Below, in pieces: positions 18,741 through 27,514 of a stretch of 64,000 nucleotides of DNA (position 1 is its first letter; each line of letters starts with the position of its first letter). Source of the stretch: Chitinophagaceae bacterium (GTDB lineage Bacteria; Bacteroidota; Bacteroidia; Chitinophagales; Chitinophagaceae); contig SAIX01000037.1 in assembly GCA_004028765.1 (NCBI GenBank), forward strand, positions 16,602-80,601. Direction: 5' to 3'. The notes under the pieces are model-generated. The model searched no databases, was not told where the DNA came from, and saw only the letters and a program-made list of their open reading frames with translations. The translations under genes were made by a program, and so were the position numbers.

Positions 18741-20285
18741 ATGCCGATACTGGATATACAGCTTCCCAACTCTATTTTAAAAGCCCTGCGATTGCCGCAA
18801 AACAACCCCCGGCGCCAGCAGATCAAAGTGTTGAAGAAGCTGTTGCGGAAAGCGAGGTTTACGGAATTCGGCCAGGAATACCGTTTTGATGAGATTCTGC
18901 TGAGCAAACACCCTGGCAAAAAATTCCAGGAGCTGGTTCCTGCTTATAATTATAACAAGATCTACAAACAGTGGTGGCATAAAACCCTTGAAGGCAAACC
19001 GGATATCTGCTGGCCGGGTAAAATCCGTTATTACGCACTCAGCAGCGGTACCAGCGAGGCTGCCAGCAAATACATCCCCATTACCAACGACCTGCTGCGG
19101 GGGAATAAAATGGTAATGATCAAACAACTGCTGAGCCTCCGTACCTATGAAGATATCCCGTTTGCATCCATCGGGAAAGGGTGGCTTACACTGGGGGGCA
19201 GCACCGATCTGCAAAAAGAGGAAGGTTATTTTGCAGGAGACCTCAGCGGCATCACCGCCAAAAAAGCGCCTTTCTGGTTCCAGCCCTTTTATAAACCGGG
19301 TAAGAAGATTGCCAAACAGCGCGACTGGAATAAAAAACTGGAAGAGATCGTTGAAAAAGCACCTCAATGGGACATTGGTTTTCTTGTTGGCGTTCCTGCA
19401 TGGATACAGATGTGCATGGAAATGGTGATTGAAAAATACAACCTCGATAATATCCATGAAATATGGCCCAACCTCGCCTTCTTTGTTCATGGCGGGGTAA
19501 GTTTTGAACCCTATAAAAAGGGGTTCGAAAAATTATTGGGCAAGCCCATCACGTATATCGAAACCTATCTTGCGAGCGAAGGCTTTATCGCTTACCAGGA
19601 ACGGCAGCATGCGCAGGGCATGAAGCTTGTTACCGGGGAACATATCTTTCATGAATTCGTTCCTTTTGATGATAAAAATTTTGATGCTGAAGGGGAAATG
19701 ATTGAAAACCCGGAAGCACTCATGATCCACGAAGTGGAAGAAGGAAAAGATTATGCCCTGCTCATCAGTACCGCAGCGGGAACCTGGCGATACCTGATTG
19801 GCGATACGATCCGCTTTGTTGACAAAGAACGTTGCGAGATCGTGATCACCGGCCGTACCAAACATTTTCTCAGCCTGGTGGGCGAACACCTGAGCGTGGA
19901 AAACATGAACAAAGCCATCCAGCTTGCGGGTGAAGAACTGAATATCTGTATCCCCGAATTCACAGTGGCCGGTGTTCCCTACGGTAACTTTTTTGCGCAC
20001 CACTGGTATGTGGCCTGTAACGACAGTGTTGACAAAGAAAGACTCTGTAAAAGCATCGATGAAAAACTAAAGCTGCTTAATGATGATTACGCCGTTGAAC
20101 GGAAAAGCGCTTTAAAAGAAGTGCGTTTAAGTATCCTGAGTGAGCAGCAGTTTATGGATTTTATGATGGCGAAAGGAAAAGTGGGCGGGCAGCACAAGTT
20201 TCCACGCGTACTGAAAGGCAGTATCCTTCGCGACTGGGAAGCTTTTCTTGCCGGGCAGAAAATAGAAGCACAGGTTCCAGCATAA
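18741..20285 (+). CDS. GH3 auxin-responsive promoter family protein (acyl-adenylate amido synthetase fold)
   Basis: A 514-residue protein of the GH3 family, whose plant members conjugate amino acids to jasmonate or auxin via acyl-adenylates. Bacterial members are common in Bacteroidota, but their substrates are unknown. Visible signatures are the P-loop-like YALSSGTSEAASKYIP (about 97-112), FVHGGVSFEPY, YLASEGFIAYQ and the C-terminal ITGRTKHFLSLVGEHLS. The frame is open 40 codons further upstream, inside the preceding gene, but ATG 18741 has AAAGGAACG just before it and matches the family start. Cytoplasmic. It precedes the cyclophilin gene by only 13 bases. Confidence 0.9.
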   Translation: MPILDIQLPNSILKALRLPQNNPRRQQIKVLKKLLRKARFTEFGQEYRFDEILLSKHPGKKFQELVPAYNYNKIYKQWWHKTLEGKPDICWPGKIRYYALSSGTSEAASKYIPITNDLLRGNKMVMIKQLLSLRTYEDIPFASIGKGWLTLGGSTDLQKEEGYFAGDLSGITAKKAPFWFQPFYKPGKKIAKQRDWNKKLEEIVEKAPQWDIGFLVGVPAWIQMCMEMVIEKYNLDNIHEIWPNLAFFVHGGVSFEPYKKGFEKLLGKPITYIETYLASEGFIAYQERQHAQGMKLVTGEHIFHEFVPFDDKNFDAEGEMIENPEALMIHEVEEGKDYALLISTAAGTWRYLIGDTIRFVDKERCEIVITGRTKHFLSLVGEHLSVENMNKAIQLAGEELNICIPEFTVAGVPYGNFFAHHWYVACNDSVDKERLCKSIDEKLKLLNDDYAVERKSALKEVRLSILSEQQFMDFMMAKGKVGGQHKFPRVLKGSILRDWEAFLAGQKIEAQVPA

Positions 20286-20298
20286 TTTGTTTGCACAT

Positions 20299-20916
20299 AT
20301 GATACGGGTTTTATGTTTGGCCATTTGCATGGGCATCGCTGGTTTGTTTGCGCAGGATATGCGCGTTCTCCAGCAAAAAGCGCCTGAAACTTTCCGCGCC
20401 GTTTTTACCACAACAAAGGGCGATTTCGAGATCGAGGTTTACAGGAAATGGTCGCCCCTTGCCGCAGATCGCCTCTACCAGCTCATCAGTTCCGGTTTTT
20501 ATAATAAAGCATTGCTGTTCCGCGTAGAGCCCGGCTTCGTGGTGCAGTTTGGTGTTTCAGCCAGCCGGGCCGACAATCATTTCTGGGACCCCCGTAAAAT
20601 TGCCGATGAACCCATCCTGCATCCCAATAAAAAAGGCACTGTCGCTTTTGCAAGGGAAGGAAAAAACAGCCGCAGCACCCAATTGTTTATCAATCTTGCC
20701 GATAACAAAAAACTCGATACCGTTGTACGTGGTGGTGTAAAAGGTTATCCGCCTTTTGCAAAAGTGATTAAGGGAATGGATGTGATCGAAAAACTGAATG
20801 CGCAGTATGGCAAAGAGCCACAAAAACTGCAGGACTCTTTATACAAGTACGGCAATTTTTATTTTGAAGAACGTTTCCCAAAACTCGACAGGATCATCAG
20901 CGCCAGGATCCGTTAG
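20299..20916 (+). CDS. Peptidylprolyl isomerase, cyclophilin type (exported)
   Basis: A 205-residue protein with a signal peptide (1-20, ending AGLFAQ) and a cyclophilin domain. It shows FTTTKGDFEIEVYRKWSP, FYNKALLFRVEPGFVVQFG with the catalytic-site arginine, and STQLFINL. Expected role is cis-trans isomerisation of prolyl bonds during folding in the periplasm. An in-frame TTG at 20287 would add four residues, but the ATG at 20299 gives a normal signal peptide. Directly behind the GH3 gene and likely co-transcribed. Confidence 0.9.
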   Translation: MIRVLCLAICMGIAGLFAQDMRVLQQKAPETFRAVFTTTKGDFEIEVYRKWSPLAADRLYQLISSGFYNKALLFRVEPGFVVQFGVSASRADNHFWDPRKIADEPILHPNKKGTVAFAREGKNSRSTQLFINLADNKKLDTVVRGGVKGYPPFAKVIKGMDVIEKLNAQYGKEPQKLQDSLYKYGNFYFEERFPKLDRIISARIR

Positions 20917-20993
20917 CCGAAATGGATGAATGGATAAACGGTCACATAAAATTTCGTTGCTTCGCTGTACATTCGTGTCATTAAGATCTGACG

Positions 20994-21650
20994 ATGATAG
21001 CAGCCCTGATAAAAGGATTGGTTTTGGGTATTTTCCTGGCAATATCGGTAGGCCCTGTAATTTTCGCCATTCTCAAACAGAGCATCAACAATGGTCACAA
21101 AGCCGGTTATGTTTTTGTAGCAGGTATTTCGGCCAGCGATATTTCACTTGTATTGATCTGTAATTTTTTCACCTCCCTTTTTAATGAAGCGCTCAGCCAT
21201 AAAACCATGATCGCAATTGCAGGCAGCCTTTTTCTCGTGGTAATGGGTGTGTACACACTTTTTTTTAAGAAAGTAAAAACCGATGAAGACAATAATATCA
21301 TCGATAAAAAATTCCGCAAGCGCGATTTTGTCGCTGTGTTTCTTTCCGGGTATTTTATCAATATCCTGAACCCCGGTGTATTCATTTTCTGGTTTGCGTG
21401 GACGGCCGCCATTCTTGCCGATTCACAAACCTATCCGCACCCCCTGCAATACCGCGCCATTGTTTTTGGTACCTGTCTTGTTTTTGTGCTACTCACCGAT
21501 ATCGCAAAAGTTGCGCTCGCTTCAAGGCTGCGCTCAAGATTAACACCTAAAATCCTCACGAATATCAACCGCCTCTCCGGTTTAATCCTTATCGGCTTCG
21601 GTATCGCACTCGGATGGGGTATCATCGCCTATGGCGATCAGATCAAATAG
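20994..21650 (+). CDS. LysE family translocator (amino-acid exporter)
   Basis: A 218-residue inner-membrane protein with about six hydrophobic segments and the LysE/RhtB family signature GPVIFAILKQSINNGHKAG near residues 20-38. The GYFINILNPGVFIFW stretch lies after the central loop, which is Lys/Asp-rich (KKVKTDEDNN). The family exports amino acids or related small molecules by proton exchange. The substrate cannot be told. It follows the cyclophilin gene after 77 bases that show no clear terminator. Confidence 0.88.
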   Translation: MIAALIKGLVLGIFLAISVGPVIFAILKQSINNGHKAGYVFVAGISASDISLVLICNFFTSLFNEALSHKTMIAIAGSLFLVVMGVYTLFFKKVKTDEDNNIIDKKFRKRDFVAVFLSGYFINILNPGVFIFWFAWTAAILADSQTYPHPLQYRAIVFGTCLVFVLLTDIAKVALASRLRSRLTPKILTNINRLSGLILIGFGIALGWGIIAYGDQIK

Positions 21651-21724
21651 GCCATTCAGCAGTAAACCTGTTTTCACCAATACGATTAACAAAAATTTAG
21701 TGTACCCGGCCTTACCTTAGAGAG

Positions 21725-22285
21725 GTGAAACAACTGCTGATCCTCTTTTTATTTTTTGCGACGCAAATCGATGTGAATGCACAGGGCGACCTGCTGGTGC
21801 TCAAAAAAAGAAACCAGACCATGCAGACCTGGATACAGGGATCCTATATCACATTTCAATTCAGCAGCAGGCAGTGGATACAGGGAATGATCAGTCAGAT
21901 CAGGAATGATTCTGTGACGATCGATCAAATTGATATCCGCACGGTTCCCAATCAATTCGGTTTTCCTACGATTGATACCGCCAGGCTGGGGTTATTGAAA
22001 TTACATGTAAACGAAATTTACGGGATGCCCAAACGCAGTTATGGCGGTGATATTTTTACCGATGGCAGTTTGCTGCAACTGGGCAGCGGCGCTTTTGTAT
22101 TCGTGAACCTTATAAACAGCTTTATCAAGGGGTATTCTTTTTTTGGATCGGATAATCTTCCCCGTTTAGGTATCGCCGGCGGGGTGTTTTTGATCGGATC
22201 GGTTTTGCATACCTGGCACCGCAGCTTTCTTACCATGGGAAATACCTATACCATGCAAACAATCCATACAGCCGCTTCGAAATAA
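21725..22285 (+). CDS. Secreted hypothetical protein
   Basis: A 186-residue protein of unknown function starting at a GTG. It has a signal peptide (1-19, ATQIDVNAQ). A beta-rich domain follows with the phrase ITFQFSSRQWIQGMISQIRNDSVTI, which recalls Bacteroidota proteins that bind or line envelope structures. The last third has two hydrophobic stretches (LQLGSGAFVFVNLINSF, LGIAGGVFLIGSVL). A TACCTTAG element at 21713-21720, one base off the -7 form, ends four bases before the start. No named domain is recognised. Confidence 0.65.
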   Translation: MKQLLILFLFFATQIDVNAQGDLLVLKKRNQTMQTWIQGSYITFQFSSRQWIQGMISQIRNDSVTIDQIDIRTVPNQFGFPTIDTARLGLLKLHVNEIYGMPKRSYGGDIFTDGSLLQLGSGAFVFVNLINSFIKGYSFFGSDNLPRLGIAGGVFLIGSVLHTWHRSFLTMGNTYTMQTIHTAASK

Positions 22286-22318
22286 GATCAATGCAAACGC
22301 TTTTGTATCTTGCCCCGG

Positions 22319-23035
22319 ATGAAAATCAAAGCTTTTTTCAGATCCTTTTGGAAATGGACAAAACGTATCCTGTTATGGGGTTTTATTTCTTCTTTCCTGT
22401 ATATCCTCATCTGTAAATGGGTAATGCCGCCCATTACGATCACACAGATCGCGAACAGTTTCAGTTATGGTTTGAAAAGGGATTATGTAAGCGCTGACCA
22501 GATCTCACCGAATGCAAGACTTGCTGCGATTGCCAGTGAAGACCAGGCATTCCCCGACCACAGTGGATTTGACTGGGACGCGATTGAAAAAAGCATCAAG
22601 CCGAAAAAGAAAGGAAAAAAAACCAAAATACCTTTGGGTGGCGGTGCGAGCACGATTACACAACAGGTGGCGAAAAATGTTTTTCTATGGCAGGGTGGCA
22701 AATACACCAAATACCTGCGCAAGATCCCCGAAGTATATTTCACTTTTATGATTGAGCTGATCTGGGGGAAGAAACGCATCCTCGAAGTATACCTGAATAC
22801 GATTGAAATGGGCCCGGGTATATTCGGGATAGAAGCAGCTTCTCAGAAAAACTTCGGTAAACATGCAAAAAGTTTAAGCCGTGCGGAAGCCGCAATGATT
22901 GTTGCAGCATTTCCCAATCCAAAAATATTTTCTGTAAAACCCATGAGCCGTCGTGTTGCCTGGCGTTACCCGCAGATATTGCAGCAGATGCACAATATTG
23001 AAGATGATGAAGACATCCTTGCGCTGATAAAATAA
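22319..23035 (+). CDS. mtgA: Monofunctional biosynthetic peptidoglycan transglycosylase
   Basis: A 238-residue enzyme with one N-terminal membrane segment (about 17-33) and a GT51 domain that polymerises lipid II into glycan strands at the periplasmic face. The catalytic glutamate is in SEDQAFPDHSGFD (Glu74). Other family motifs are GASTITQQVAKNVFLW, EVYLNTIEMGPGIFG and AAMIVAAFPNP. There is no transpeptidase domain, so it is monofunctional. A TTG three codons upstream is also in frame. ATG 22319 is preferred. Convergent with the NadR-type kinase gene. Confidence 0.93.
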   Translation: MKIKAFFRSFWKWTKRILLWGFISSFLYILICKWVMPPITITQIANSFSYGLKRDYVSADQISPNARLAAIASEDQAFPDHSGFDWDAIEKSIKPKKKGKKTKIPLGGGASTITQQVAKNVFLWQGGKYTKYLRKIPEVYFTFMIELIWGKKRILEVYLNTIEMGPGIFGIEAASQKNFGKHAKSLSRAEAAMIVAAFPNPKIFSVKPMSRRVAWRYPQILQQMHNIEDDEDILALIK

Positions 23036-23055
23036 TTCTCTGCAGCGCAGGTGAT

Positions 23056-23649
23056 TTATTGTACAAATTCTTTTACCGCGGCGATGGCCGTAAGCAACCT
23101 GTCTTCATAATCCGTACCACTGATCTCGATCCAGGGAACAGATTGGTTGATGAGGATATCTTTATAGATGTGCAATAGTTCTTTCCGGATTTTTTCATCC
23201 GGGTATTCGCGCAGTTCGTCTTTTACCCAGGGAAGGTCAGTGTTACAAAGCAGGTAGAGATCATATTTTCTTTCCACGATCTGGTCGAGTATAAACTGGT
23301 GGCATTTGCCGAAAACATATTCGCACCACACTTTCATCACATACATATCGGTATCAACGAATAACAAAGGGGAGTGGTGAGAAGTGTGCATCGAATGCGG
23401 GTTCACCCAGGTATGTTCGCTGGTAAGCGACCATTGGCTGTTTACCAATGCGGTGTATTCATCTTCAAGTGCCAATTGTCCTTTTGCAATAGTAAGCAGA
23501 TCATCGAATTGGTAATTCTTGCCATTCGTAAGCAGGTATTCACGAGCAAACTCGGGGCACCATTGCATGCCGTAGTGCTGTGCCAGCAATTCACACAAAG
23601 TGCTTTTACCTGTTGATTCAGGACCGATGATGACGATTTTTTTTAGCAT
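23056..23649 (-). CDS. NadR-type nicotinamide riboside kinase / AAA family ATPase
   Basis: A 197-residue P-loop kinase that resembles the C-terminal kinase half of NadR, without its N-terminal NMN adenylyltransferase part. Walker A is GPESTGKST (9-17). EFAREYL, LFVDTDMYVMKVW and LCNTDLPWVKDELREYPD follow the NadR order. Together with pnuC, the next gene upstream on the same strand, it would phosphorylate imported nicotinamide riboside to NMN. This is inferred from family and neighbourhood. 260 bases separate the two genes, so it may have its own promoter. Confidence 0.85.
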   Translation of the reverse strand: MLKKIVIIGPESTGKSTLCELLAQHYGMQWCPEFAREYLLTNGKNYQFDDLLTIAKGQLALEDEYTALVNSQWSLTSEHTWVNPHSMHTSHHSPLLFVDTDMYVMKVWCEYVFGKCHQFILDQIVERKYDLYLLCNTDLPWVKDELREYPDEKIRKELLHIYKDILINQSVPWIEISGTDYEDRLLTAIAAVKEFVQ

Positions 23650-23909
23650 TAGAACAGAAGAACAAGGAACAGATGAGTGTTGATTTATAAATGAAAGATA
23701 GGGCTTATGTTTTTAATTTTTTTGCCGCGCCCTTTTTTTGTGCAGTATTTATCTGTTTTTTTAGGAATTAAGAAAATGTCTCTCGCAACACTCTTTTACT
23801 CCTTATTCTCTAATTGAAATTTTTCGCAGGAGAAAGACAGGAGAAAAAGAGAATGTACTTACGCCTGTTACACGCTATTCACTACCGCTACTCAGCGCTT
23901 CTTTCATGT

Positions 23910-24533
23910 TTATTTCTTCGTCTTCCTCATCCACTCCCATAACCCTGATATCGCCAATACAAACAGCACTACAAACTGAACGCTCGTAAACACATAGCCT
24001 TTGATAAAATATAACGGTATCGAAGCAGCGTTTGTAGCGATCCACCAGATCCAGCTTTCCACTTTTTTTCTTGCCATCAGCCACATACCCGTATAGGCAG
24101 TTGCCGAAGCAAATGCATCGGCCCATGGAATGGCTTCGGGTGCAAATGCTTTTTTGGCCCAGCTGAGCGCGCCGAAAATAGCGAGGTAAAACGCTATAAA
24201 AAAAATGAACTGGTACAGCCATTCTTTTTTACTGCTGTACGTAATATGTAATAATGCTTCATGTTTTTGCACATCTTTTCTTGCCCATAAAATCCATCCA
24301 TAAATACTCATGATGGTATAATACAGGTTTACACTTGCTTCACCGAGAAGGTTACCTTTTATACTGAGGTAGATATAAAAAACGGTATTGATGAGTCCGA
24401 CAGGATACACCAGGATATTTTCCTTACGGCTGAACCATACGCTTCCGATACCTGCAAATACAGCGATGTATTCCACAGGGCCAGTTTGCTGCATGCCTTC
24501 AATAAATTTTGTATAAACTTCTGCAAATGCCAT
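23910..24533 (-). CDS. pnuC: Nicotinamide riboside transporter PnuC
   Basis: A 207-residue inner-membrane protein with seven predicted hydrophobic segments and PnuC-family phrases (NILVYPVGLINTVFYIYLS, NLYYTIMSIYGWILW, WWIATNAASIPLYFIKGY). Facilitated uptake of nicotinamide riboside, trapped by phosphorylation, is the usual role. PnuT relatives carry thiamine, but I see no TPP riboswitch in front of it, and the neighbouring NadR-type kinase favours the NAD precursor. It follows the methyltransferase gene by 33 bases. Confidence 0.9.
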   Translation of the reverse strand: MAFAEVYTKFIEGMQQTGPVEYIAVFAGIGSVWFSRKENILVYPVGLINTVFYIYLSIKGNLLGEASVNLYYTIMSIYGWILWARKDVQKHEALLHITYSSKKEWLYQFIFFIAFYLAIFGALSWAKKAFAPEAIPWADAFASATAYTGMWLMARKKVESWIWWIATNAASIPLYFIKGYVFTSVQFVVLFVLAISGLWEWMRKTKK

Positions 24534-24566
24534 GCATTAAATGTACGCAAACAAGCGGCTTATTAT

Positions 24567-25298
24567 TTATTTGCCCACACGAAGAAAAAGCGGGAAAATG
24601 AATAGATGTTTGGCTTCTTTACCCCAGTTTTTCTGAATATGCGCTGAAAGTATGTCCAAAGGATTGGTTCCTGTTTTGCGTTGGTAATTTTTTACGGCCG
24701 ACCAGGTACTGATATATCCCATCAGTTGCGGGAACGTCCAGTGATACTGTATCGAAAACGAAGGACTCACAATTGGTTCAAAAGGAAAGGGGATGGTTTG
24801 ATATTGTTCATCGATGTATTTTCTTTCCGCATCCCAATACGGGCCAATCACATTCCGGTAAAATTCATGGATCAGTTGCCGGATAGGTTCAGCAGTTTCT
24901 ATCAACCCGTACCCGATCACTGCAATGATCCCGTTTTTTGTAAGCAGTCTTTTTACTTCTCCATAAAAATCGTCGAAACTGAACCAATGTATCGCCTGTG
25001 CCACAGTGATCAATGAAAAAAACCGATCAGGAAAATTTGTTGCTTCTGCAGCCTGTACACTGTATTCGATATTTGGCCGCTGAACAGCTTCGGCGAGTTG
25101 CTGGGCACTGATATCCGTTGCATACACTTTTGCAAAATGCTGCGCCAGAACGCCTGCTACCTGCCCGTTTCCGGTTCCGCAATCCCATGCATTTTCCCTC
25201 TCGTTTACCTGTGCAAACAGCCAGTTAAACAATTCTGCCGGGTACTGCGGGCGGAACTTTGCATAATCCGCTGCATACGCTGAAAAACGGTCTTTCAT
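24567..25298 (-). CDS. Class I SAM-dependent methyltransferase
   Basis: A 243-residue cytoplasmic methyltransferase with the Rossmann-type motif I WDCGTGNGQVAGVLA (about 38-52), motif II VYATDISAQQL and the post-motif IITVAQAIHWFSFDDFY. The latter is typical of the UbiE/trans-aconitate-methyltransferase-like group found in bacteria and fungi. The methyl acceptor is unknown. Start and stop are 14 and 33 bases from the neighbours, so it is inside an operon with pnuC and the membrane protein upstream. Confidence 0.85.
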   Translation of the reverse strand: MKDRFSAYAADYAKFRPQYPAELFNWLFAQVNERENAWDCGTGNGQVAGVLAQHFAKVYATDISAQQLAEAVQRPNIEYSVQAAEATNFPDRFFSLITVAQAIHWFSFDDFYGEVKRLLTKNGIIAVIGYGLIETAEPIRQLIHEFYRNVIGPYWDAERKYIDEQYQTIPFPFEPIVSPSFSIQYHWTFPQLMGYISTWSAVKNYQRKTGTNPLDILSAHIQKNWGKEAKHLFIFPLFLRVGK

Positions 25299-25312
25299 AT
25301 AATCCTTTTACA

Positions 25313-26824
25313 CTATGGTTTATTGTCAACCCGGTATAAAATGCCATCCTCCAGTTCCTGAACAATCTCCACTCTTTTTTTCTGTTTGATAAAATCCAGG
25401 CTGATCAAATCTGTATTTTCTCCATCTCGGAACCATACAAGATAAAAGCGATCCTGCTGCAAAAAAGTTTCGATCTCTTTGGGGATTTCTTTATGCGGCA
25501 AGGGCAATGCACGGATACCTGTAAGAAAATACACCGCATCATTGGCATTACCGAAAACAGGCGGGATGATTTCCTGTTTGTGTTCCCGGATATAAGCCAC
25601 GGCCGGTGATTGCGTCCACGAATCTTCTGTATAACCGGGCATGCCTGCATCTTTAATTCCTTCCCAGGCTTCTGCATTTAACTGGTAATGATGGTGGTGA
25701 AAAGCTGCCAGCAGCAACAGGCTCCCTCCAATCATTGCAAAGCGGATCGGCTTTTGATAATGCCGGATAAAATATCCTATTATCACAGCGAGCAGCAACA
25801 GGAGCGGTATATACATCGGTGACAGCAAACGGCTGCTCAGGTTTTCGAATCGGGAAACACTTGCAATGGCGATGATAAAACAGGCATATGTAATAAAAAA
25901 TACAGCAACAATATTTTCAAAACAAGGGTAATACTGTTGTTGCAGCAGGTGAAAAAGAATGATGGCAACTGCGATTATGGCAAGCGCGATAAAAACAATA
26001 CTGGCGAGGGCTTCTTTTCCTTTCAGAAAAGGAAGCCATTCAGTAAACACGCCGCCTATCTGTAAAAGATTATCACCGATCCCGCGCAATGCTTTTTCTC
26101 TGACGCCTGTGCTGTTCCCCGACGCAATTCTGTTTCTGATAATATTTACCAGTACCAGTGAGATACCCGTACATGTCAGAAAAAATAAATGCTTGATTCG
26201 TTTTCGCAATGGTTGATCTGTGAAAAAGCAAACGAGAAATGCACTGCTTGCAAGCAGGCAGATGCCGGCATATCTTATCACCAAAGCAATGGCGCAAACC
26301 AGGGCAACGGGAACCAGTGAGCGGATACTAGGTATCAACAGGTAACGCCTCAGCAAAACGATCAGCAAAAAGATGAGAAAAAGAAATACTGTTTCCGACC
26401 AGAGCATATTGTACACTTCAAGCAAACAGGGGCTGCATGCGATCAATGACAAAACCGGAACCCTGATCCACAGGGAAGATTTGCGGAAACCCAGCATGAT
26501 CTTCGCAGTGAGAAAAATACTCCCGCAAAACAAAATGGCGTTTACAAAAGGCGCAAGCTGGTATACATCGGTACGGAAAAGAAAAGACAGCGATGCAAGC
26601 AGTACCGGGTATCCCAGCGGGAAATCAACCAATGGCAACCCGTTAAAATCGCTAAAAGAAAAATGTTCTTTGATATTGATCGCTGTGCTTCCATACATCA
26701 CCGAATCGGGTGAAATGCCAATGCCACTATGGTGTGTAAAAAGGTATACAAAAATACAGGCAACTGCAGATGCCAAGAAAGCATCCCAATATTTTGTAAG
26801 TAAAGTCCCGGCGCGTGCGATCAT
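25313..26824 (-). CDS. Polytopic membrane protein, glycosyltransferase GT-C-like
   Basis: A 503-residue protein with about twelve hydrophobic segments and a soluble C-terminal tail of roughly 110 residues. The first periplasmic loop has the acidic phrase ISPDSVMYG followed by DFPLGYPVL. This layout is typical of lipid-linked-sugar glycosyltransferases of the GT-C type (ArnT/PMT-like), so transfer of a sugar from an isoprenoid carrier is a guess. ATG 26824 avoids overlap with the DinB gene. An ATG at 26872 would extend it into that gene by 20 bases. Confidence 0.65.
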   Translation of the reverse strand: MIARAGTLLTKYWDAFLASAVACIFVYLFTHHSGIGISPDSVMYGSTAINIKEHFSFSDFNGLPLVDFPLGYPVLLASLSFLFRTDVYQLAPFVNAILFCGSIFLTAKIMLGFRKSSLWIRVPVLSLIACSPCLLEVYNMLWSETVFLFLIFLLIVLLRRYLLIPSIRSLVPVALVCAIALVIRYAGICLLASSAFLVCFFTDQPLRKRIKHLFFLTCTGISLVLVNIIRNRIASGNSTGVREKALRGIGDNLLQIGGVFTEWLPFLKGKEALASIVFIALAIIAVAIILFHLLQQQYYPCFENIVAVFFITYACFIIAIASVSRFENLSSRLLSPMYIPLLLLLAVIIGYFIRHYQKPIRFAMIGGSLLLLAAFHHHHYQLNAEAWEGIKDAGMPGYTEDSWTQSPAVAYIREHKQEIIPPVFGNANDAVYFLTGIRALPLPHKEIPKEIETFLQQDRFYLVWFRDGENTDLISLDFIKQKKRVEIVQELEDGILYRVDNKP

Positions 26825-26852
26825 GTATGTGCACGAAGATGCAAATTTTCCA

Positions 26853-27383
26853 CTATCGCTGCAACAATGCATTTTGCACCGAATGCTGGTGGTGGGTCAC
26901 GTGGTAGGTTGTAAAATAAAGCATCTCCCGTATCGTAAGCATGCCCAGCAACGGGTGCGGTAGTTGGTAGCGGTCCAGTTTTTCTTCGGTACTTTTTGTT
27001 ATTTTTTCTGAAAGGGCCGATACTGTTCCCCGGAGATTTTCAAGCAATGCTGTTCGGTCGGCAAATGCGATCGCCGGCGGGGGAACGAAAGGCCCGGAAG
27101 CCTTTCCGCCTTCAGCCAGCTTTTGCTGGTAATACTGAACCAGTTCTTCAAAAGTTCTGGACACCCGCCCTGCTTCCCCAAATTTTTCCCGCAGAAAATC
27201 ATCAGGCAGGTCCATCGCGTTGTTTACGGGTGTAACCGATCGGGCAATATGGTCCAGTTGCTGTCCCGCATTCCATTTTTCTGCTGCGGAAAAAGAAAAT
27301 GCTTCTTCACCCAGGCTGCCGAGGAATTGAATAAAATCGGTGTGCGCCGATATCAGTTTGTCAGAAAGTTCGATCCGGTTCAT
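26853..27383 (-). CDS. DinB family protein
   Basis: A 176-residue four-helix protein of the DinB/YfiT metal-binding superfamily. Metal ligands are likely His in NAGQQLDHIARS and the pair in TTYHVTHHQHSVQ. Members act as thiol-S-transferases or of unknown function in stress. The frame extends 31 codons upstream, but that stretch lies immediately after the nifU-type terminator and has no DinB similarity. The ATG at 27383 (MNRIELSDKL) is therefore taken. Confidence 0.82.
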   Translation of the reverse strand: MNRIELSDKLISAHTDFIQFLGSLGEEAFSFSAAEKWNAGQQLDHIARSVTPVNNAMDLPDDFLREKFGEAGRVSRTFEELVQYYQQKLAEGGKASGPFVPPPAIAFADRTALLENLRGTVSALSEKITKSTEEKLDRYQLPHPLLGMLTIREMLYFTTYHVTHHQHSVQNALLQR

Positions 27384-27460
27384 CGTCGTTTTTTTATAGT
27401 GGAAAATACAGCGGCCGATCTGCAAACCGTACAAAATGCTCACGGGGATCAACCGCCCAT

Positions 27461-27486
27461 AAAAAATGCCGTGCAATACACGGCAT
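27461..27486 (-). terminator. Intrinsic terminator of the Nfu gene
   Basis: Minus strand ATGCCGTG, loop of five, CACGGCAT, then a run of T. It lies 28 bases after the Nfu stop and separates it from the DinB operon. Confidence 0.8.
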
Positions 27487-27514
27487 CCTGCAAATGTATC
27501 CTTCCAACGAAGTT

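Noticed and set aside
23697..23775. Short hydrophobic frame (26 codons) between pnuC and the NadR-type kinase gene
   Set aside because: Composition follows from the AT-rich spacer with T runs. No start support.
14431..24533. TPP riboswitch in front of thiL or pnuC
   Set aside because: No CUGAGA-type and ACCUGA-type core elements are seen upstream of either start.
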